Assembly (NCBI GenBank): GCA_029783825.1
Contig: JAREIK010002665.1
Location: 170,441 to 234,440 of the forward strand
DNA length: 64,000 nt
From: Sapria himalayana
Lineage: Eukaryota > Streptophyta > Magnoliopsida > Malpighiales > Rafflesiaceae
Direction of reading: 5' to 3'
Each line of letters begins with the position of its first letter. Position 1 is the stretch's first letter. Position numbers and translations under genes: made by a program. Below the pieces are notes generated by a model, which did no database searches, was not told the DNA's origin, and saw only the letters and a program-made list of their open reading frames with translations. Below are positions 59,177 to 64,000 of the stretch, piece after piece.

Positions 59177-60600
59177 TGTAAAAAATAAATATTTATAAAG
59201 GAAAAGCACATAAATGATAAATCTAACGAGTTTCCAAACCAGATAGTGTTGCTTATAGTTGCCCTCGGGTTAGGTATTCACAACATAAATTCATGATAAA
59301 AATAAAAACATAATATACAATTGAAATACCATTACAACCCAACATAAAGCATTTTGATATCGTCCAATATTCATAAAAATGTGAAACACATTTCTCTTGG
59401 CTAATTTTCAAAGTCTATAAACATTTACTAATGATGTAAATATTAAATTAGAACATAACATTAATTGCATCAGTCAAATGTAGTTAAATATTAGAAGATT
59501 TAAATAATATAGAAATATTTAACAATATTTAAATTTCACATGATTATTTTGCAGATTTATTTAGTACAGCAGTAACCACCTAATATTATGTTTAATCATG
59601 CCATCATTGATGAAATTATAAGTGCAACAATGATGTGGTCATTGTCGCACAACATTCTATTACATGATATGGCTAATATTCATCATTTTTGTAAATTCAC
59701 ATTATGAGTTTGTCATTGATATTTTTAATGACATATCTTGTGTATTGGCATGTGCATAATCAATGCATTCTAATTATGAAATAAGTACTTATATTTAATC
59801 AGAGTAATAGTCATAATTCATCACAATGAATTTATATCACAAATTTCAAAATGTGTGGTGACCAAATATGAGCATTAAATTTGTCAATAAAAAATGAAAT
59901 TATAAAATAGTAATAGATTAAATACTGCTTAAACATGATTAAAATAAATACTAAAACATTTTTAGTAATTAATACACAAAGTTAATCATAAAAAAAAGTA
60001 TAATATCAAAAAATAACAAATTATATTTAAATGTTTTGACAACTCGTATAAGAAACCCTCTCTTTAATTTCATAAAAAAACTCTAAATGTTAGTAAATAA
60101 TTATCTATAATATTTTTTGTTGTTTTTAATTAACTAAAAATTCATAAAATTAGTTTTAGTTTTCTAACAATTCCTTGATTGATAACCTTATTATTTATCA
60201 TTGAAAAATCTTTTAGAAAAAAACTAATTATTTAAAATTTATTTACAAAAAAATTGTGACTCATATCCGCCCATCTAGTCTTCATAAAATCCATATTTGT
60301 AGCAACTCTAATCGCATCGATAAAAATATTTCTTCGACATCTTTTGTCTAACATAACCTATTGTCACCAAATATATCTCTTGCATAAAAAAAATTATTTA
60401 GCCACTATATTTTAAATTTCTTAATAATGCACAAGTTTCTTGAAATTGTTTATTTTCATTTCAAGTTCACCATATATATTATTTTATTGAAATTATAGAT
60501 GTTAATGAAAAAAATGTTTTTTAATAAAAAAAATCTATAAATATAGATTAAGAATTTGAAGTTTTTTATTTTAATTTGTGCATTGAATCTCAATTCTATG
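59177..60600. other. AT-rich stretch, possible LTR, nothing firm
   Basis: Starts TGTAAAAAATAAAT, compatible with an LTR edge, but no second copy is found in the window. No gene is recognised. Confidence 0.3.
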
Positions 60601-60849
60601 CTCTTAATCTCTAATATCCATCACAATTTCCTATTCTCCTCTACTCTCTAATAATCTTAAGTTCTCAACTCTCATTTCTGTATTGCAACTTGTAGTTGAA
60701 ACCATTTTTTGTTGTTTCTTGTTGCTGCGAGAACAGAGACTAGGGTGTAGGCTGTGGCTTTATCTATTTCATCTCTACTTCAAAATATTATTCAGTTAAT
60801 TTTTTTGTTATTTTTTAAATAGTTAAAGTTATAAAGAATAGAATAATTT

Positions 60850-61725
60850 AAAAAATAATAGGTAATAATGAGTATAACAAAAATGAGATTAACTTAGATT
60901 TAGATATAGATAATTATGATAATCCTATAGAAAGGTTTGAGGCCGAAATCATATCTTTTCTCATGACTTCGACTCACTCAAATACCTAAAAAAATTAGAA
61001 GAATATCTACAGTCTGGAGTCATTATAATATAATACAAAATAAAAAAGCTAGGAATATCGATGAAGAATCTGCACACTATAAATATTATAAAAAAATATA
61101 TACGTGTTGGAATACATGTGGGATCAGGCACCTAAAAGGTATGCCAATTAATATACCAAAAAATATTATGCATTAGATCCTAGACAAACCTAATTGTGCA
61201 TGATCAGTGTGGGTTTTAAAGCTAGATCTAGTTTAACTTTTTTAACCTCGTTCATATATTGTAATGACTTAGGGAGCAAAGACATAACCAAACTAATTAC
61301 CATTATGGGTCTTTTGATTAGATTGTTGGAGGCTCCTAGAGTTGTCAGTATCATGCAGAGCTACTTCCAATATTCTTTCATAGGATTGCTAGGTCCACAT
61401 ATAGGAATGAGATTATTAAATATTATTACTTAGAAAAATAATTAATAATTAATAAATTTAAGTAATATAATGACATAGTGTCCGTGATGTTCGATATTTA
61501 GACTAGTTGTGATGATACATATTTTGCATGCCTCACCTCTCACTATGTCGATTCTAAATAAAAACTTAATAAAAAGATTTTAGAAAAATTTATGGATTCT
61601 TGATCCTTATGATGGCTAGGCCATATATGAGTGTATGATGAGAATAATTAGAAATTATCATATTCATAATAAAATATTTAGTATCACATTTGATAATAAT
61701 GTATCTAACAATAGAGTAGCTATTA
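60850..61725 (+). pseudogene. hAT transposase remnant, 5' part, truncated by a Harbinger-like insertion
   Basis: Plus-strand sequence aligns with 51870-52500 of the full hAT. A BED remnant (TCGIRHLKGMP) lies near 61105-61140, a segment with LLIRLLEAPRVVSIMQSYFQ (in the frame 61194-61433) corresponds to the region before the core, and a TSDIW-like region is near 61480. DNNVSNN at about 61691-61712 corresponds to FDNASNN. It stops at a TTA where another element begins. The part beyond is not seen again before the window ends. CT-rich leader-like sequence lies at 60600-60700. Confidence 0.75.
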
Positions 61726-62049
61726 GAGCATCTCCAACCATACTCAACAAAATAACTTGTAAAAAAATATTTAAATAATCAATTCAATATTTTAGCTAGA
61801 AAATCTTCAAATTTTACTCCAACCACACTCAGCAAAATAGATTAATATCTCACATAACTTTAACTAATTTTCAAAAATATAATTAAAAAATATCATAATT
61901 TAAAACAGTAAAATTGTTTTAATGAATATGTGTTGTGCCATGTCATCAAATTTAAAACAGTAAAATAAAAAAAATAAATCCAAACATTCATTCATAAATT
62001 TAATCTAGATTATAACAAGTTGCAAGTCGGTGAATACGAAAAAACTATA

Positions 62050-63099
62050 TTTTCTTTTCCATGATTTATATCTGGAGATGCTTAAAATATTCAGCTTGAA
62101 TCAGAGGAAGGACACTCGTATCGATACACATTATTTTTTGTTCCTCCTTCATTTTCTTGAGTTGTACCTTCTCTTGTTTAGTAACTAACTTTTCTTGTTC
62201 AATAACCACCCTTTTTTAAATGAAAGTTATTTTTTTCTCCGCCATCTTATTTTTCTCTTCATTCATTTCTTCAAACAATTTAATAAAATAAGATGTACTT
62301 GAATTATTATCTTTAGATAGTTTGCTCTTTGATTTTTTTTACCCACTTTTTCACAGCCTTCCTTCCAATTGGCCTCTCCAAGCCTGCACTGTCATCTTCT
62401 ATGTTTACCGATTCTTGTTTTGAAGGATTAGAGCTACTAGGAGTTGCACCACTTTTTATTTTTGTTTATTTGAGTGAGAATCCTCCATCTATTTTGGGGT
62501 ATACCGTAACTCATTCCAACAATGTTCAAATAAAAAAGATGATTTATACAGTTTCTTATACACTTTCTTTGCATCACGAACCTGAAATTTATACATTATG
62601 GTGCATATCTAAAATAAAAATTGTACAATTATATTATGTATCATAATAATATTATCACATTTGTAATTAAAATACATTCATACCTTGTCTTTCTCAGTCA
62701 ACCCACTTTGATTCAACCTTTCAATTTGGTCAAAACAACCATAAAATTTATTGGTGGCCAGTTGAATTGAAGACCAATGATTCATCAAAGAACTTGATTT
62801 CGATTACAATCTGACTCAGGTTTATATTTGTTGAAGTACTTTCAAACCCTTTGTCAAAACCTTTTAGATTATTGCCCATTCCCATTCACAGCATCCACAC
62901 TAGTATTCAGCCAGCCCGAGATTAAAACTAAGTCCTCCTCAATTGAAAAGTTGCCACCTCGATACTTTTTGGTGGTTGATCCTTTTTGAGGTGATATTGG
63001 TGAAGACTGAGTTATTTGTTCTATAGATTGAGTGTTAAACTCGCCTACGTTTTTTGCCTCATTCAATAGATTGGTAGAGTAATATCCATGTTCATCCAT
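62050..63099 (-). pseudogene. NAM-associated / Myb-SANT-like ORF1 of a Harbinger-type element
   Basis: The minus-strand frame from 63099 reads MDEHGYYSTNLLN, a linker, then RGGNFSIEEDLVLISGWLNT and SVDAVNGNGQ (family: RGKNYSVEEDxLLVSAWLNTSLDAVxG), a Myb/SANT-like DNA-binding start, ending at a stop at 62869. After frameshifts, FNKYKPESDCNR and NHWSSIQLATNKFYGCFDQI (62700-62830) and LTEKDK follow. Then come KVYKKLYKSSFLFEHCWNEL (about 62540) and a charged, coiled-coil-like tail to about 62050. Such proteins accompany PIF/Harbinger transposases as the DNA-binding partner. They are also found as stand-alone plant proteins, sometimes misnamed glutathione S-transferase T3-like. Confidence 0.75.
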
Positions 63100-63199
63100 C
63101 AAAGTACCTATATTGTTGAAGAACAAAGATAAATTGGGGCTAACCACATAAAAGCAATATTTATTTACATGAATAAAAATACTTAACATCAAATCCAAC

Positions 63200-64000
63200 A
63201 AGGAGACTTAAAGTAATAAACTTGAATTTATCAAAACATTTAATCAACTTTGAATCAAAGAATTCATTATCCATTATTCTAAATATCCAAGAACAACAAA
63301 AACACAGAATTTATCAAAACAATATATATCAATAAATCATTTATATGCACAATTCCGAATCCAATAACTTAAAATACATTTTTATCACATTACATGTAAT
63401 CAAATCATCATCTATCAAGATGTTTATGCAACTAGTTACTGGATAATTTTAAACTAGTTTTAGCACTAAAAACATAAATTATCAACTTGTATTTGTAAAA
63501 AAAATTGGATAAAGATTCTGTAAACATTCTATAAATATTTTTATAGAATCAAACACGATTCTATAATGGAGAAGAATGACGCCGAAGAATTGAAAATCAA
63601 GACACGATTCTGTAATTGATGCCAAAGAATTTGCCGAACGTTCGATAAACGTTCGAAAACCTATACTCCCTTCTTCGGCTTACCGTTGGTTCCATTCTTC
63701 GGCATCAATTACATAGATTTTCAATTGCATTTGCATGAGCTATCGCTTACCCACTCCTTCATCTATCCTTTCAGTGACGCCTCAGCGAGCTCGTTCGAAC
63801 ATGATGTGCCTAACCTTCCCATCGAAGTGAGCTATTGAAGAAGATCAGCCTCCGAATTAGCGTCAGTGGTAGAAGTTGGTTCATCAGCGTCAATCGACAT
63901 CTTCGTTGCTGCAGGAGCTGTTGTCAATACTGAAAAAAAAAGGAGGGAAGCCCCGTTGAACCAATCGTCATTTACACACACACAAGCACACAAACACACA
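63200..64000. other. Upstream region of the ORF1 pseudogene, with AC microsatellite at the window end
   Basis: A GC-richer patch (63560-63960) contains repeated CGAAGAAT and TTCTTCGGC phrases in both orientations (about 63582, 63634, 63673, 63697) and AACGTTCGA near 63638-63652, forming small inverted repeats. An (AC)n run lies at about 63974-64000. No coding similarity is recognised. Confidence 0.45.

Larger units (their letters stand above)
61726..64000 (-). mobile_element. PIF/Harbinger-like element, one end in the window
   Basis: GAGCATCTCCAACCATACTC starts right after a TTA trinucleotide (61723-61725). Both the terminus and the TTA target fit plant PIF/Harbinger elements. A second similar phrase (ACTCCAACCACACTCAGCAA) lies at about 61818. 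An ORF1-type pseudogene runs on the minus strand. No DDE transposase is seen before base 64000, so the other end presumably lies outside the window. The right limit given is the window edge. Confidence 0.6.

Noticed and set aside
1..64000. tRNA genes, rRNA, organellar insertions, CRISPR arrays, bacterial-type operons
   Set aside because: No tRNA B-box with a foldable cloverleaf, no rRNA stretches, no plastid or mitochondrial gene sequence, and no regularly spaced direct repeats with unique spacers were seen. The only short-period arrays are simple tandem repeats.

Overview
The window is AT-rich nuclear DNA from a flowering plant and is almost entirely transposable-element sediment. The lineage is inferred from the element families: Ty1-copia, Athila-like and other Ty3-gypsy, hAT-Ac, CACTA and PIF/Harbinger with a NAM-associated ORF1. 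The copia and hAT flavours remind me of monocots, perhaps palms, but I cannot name the species. I see no bacterial or organellar gene cluster and no intact transposon protein. Nearly every element reading frame is broken by stops and frameshifts.

Layout. 1-4587 is one arm of a large inverted duplication: a copia gag-pol fragment with a decayed hAT element inserted in it. 5626-6023 is a short non-autonomous hAT. 7608-7745 (minus) is the only intact candidate host coding exon, a 45-residue single-pass membrane protein. 8208-13666 is a decayed copia element with both LTRs. 14098-14558 is another short hAT. 17400-17960 (minus) is an Athila-like integrase remnant.

17987-32245 is a nest that can be peeled apart by its target-site duplications. 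A roughly 0.4-kb hAT element (8-bp TSD) was split by copia A (TSD GAATA). Copia A was then split in its own 5' LTR by copia B (8.58 kb, minus strand, TSD AATTG).

32262-43239 holds a CACTA-type end, a degenerate CCCTAAA telomere-like tract (34127-34690), a Ty3-gypsy gag-pol remnant (minus), a U2 snRNA-like sequence (38910-39105, minus), a tandem array of about 548-bp AT-rich units, and a second, different CACTA end. 43241-48622 is the other arm of the inverted duplication, interrupted by a 524-bp hAT MITE. It is followed by a third partial copy of the same hAT (about 48700-50223).

50825-54522 is a full-length 3.7-kb hAT element with perfect TCTTTTAG duplications and a broken transposase. 54640-55270 is an ATATGTAT-type simple repeat. 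56040-58460 is a diverged tandem duplication of about 1.48 kb. 60850-61725 is another hAT transposase remnant, cut at a TTA by a PIF/Harbinger-like element (61726 onward) carrying a NAM-associated ORF1 pseudogene on the minus strand.

The genes do not form a pathway. The value of the window is its insertion history, the one small intact reading frame, and the U2-like RNA, whose hairpins appear to have been kept by paired changes.
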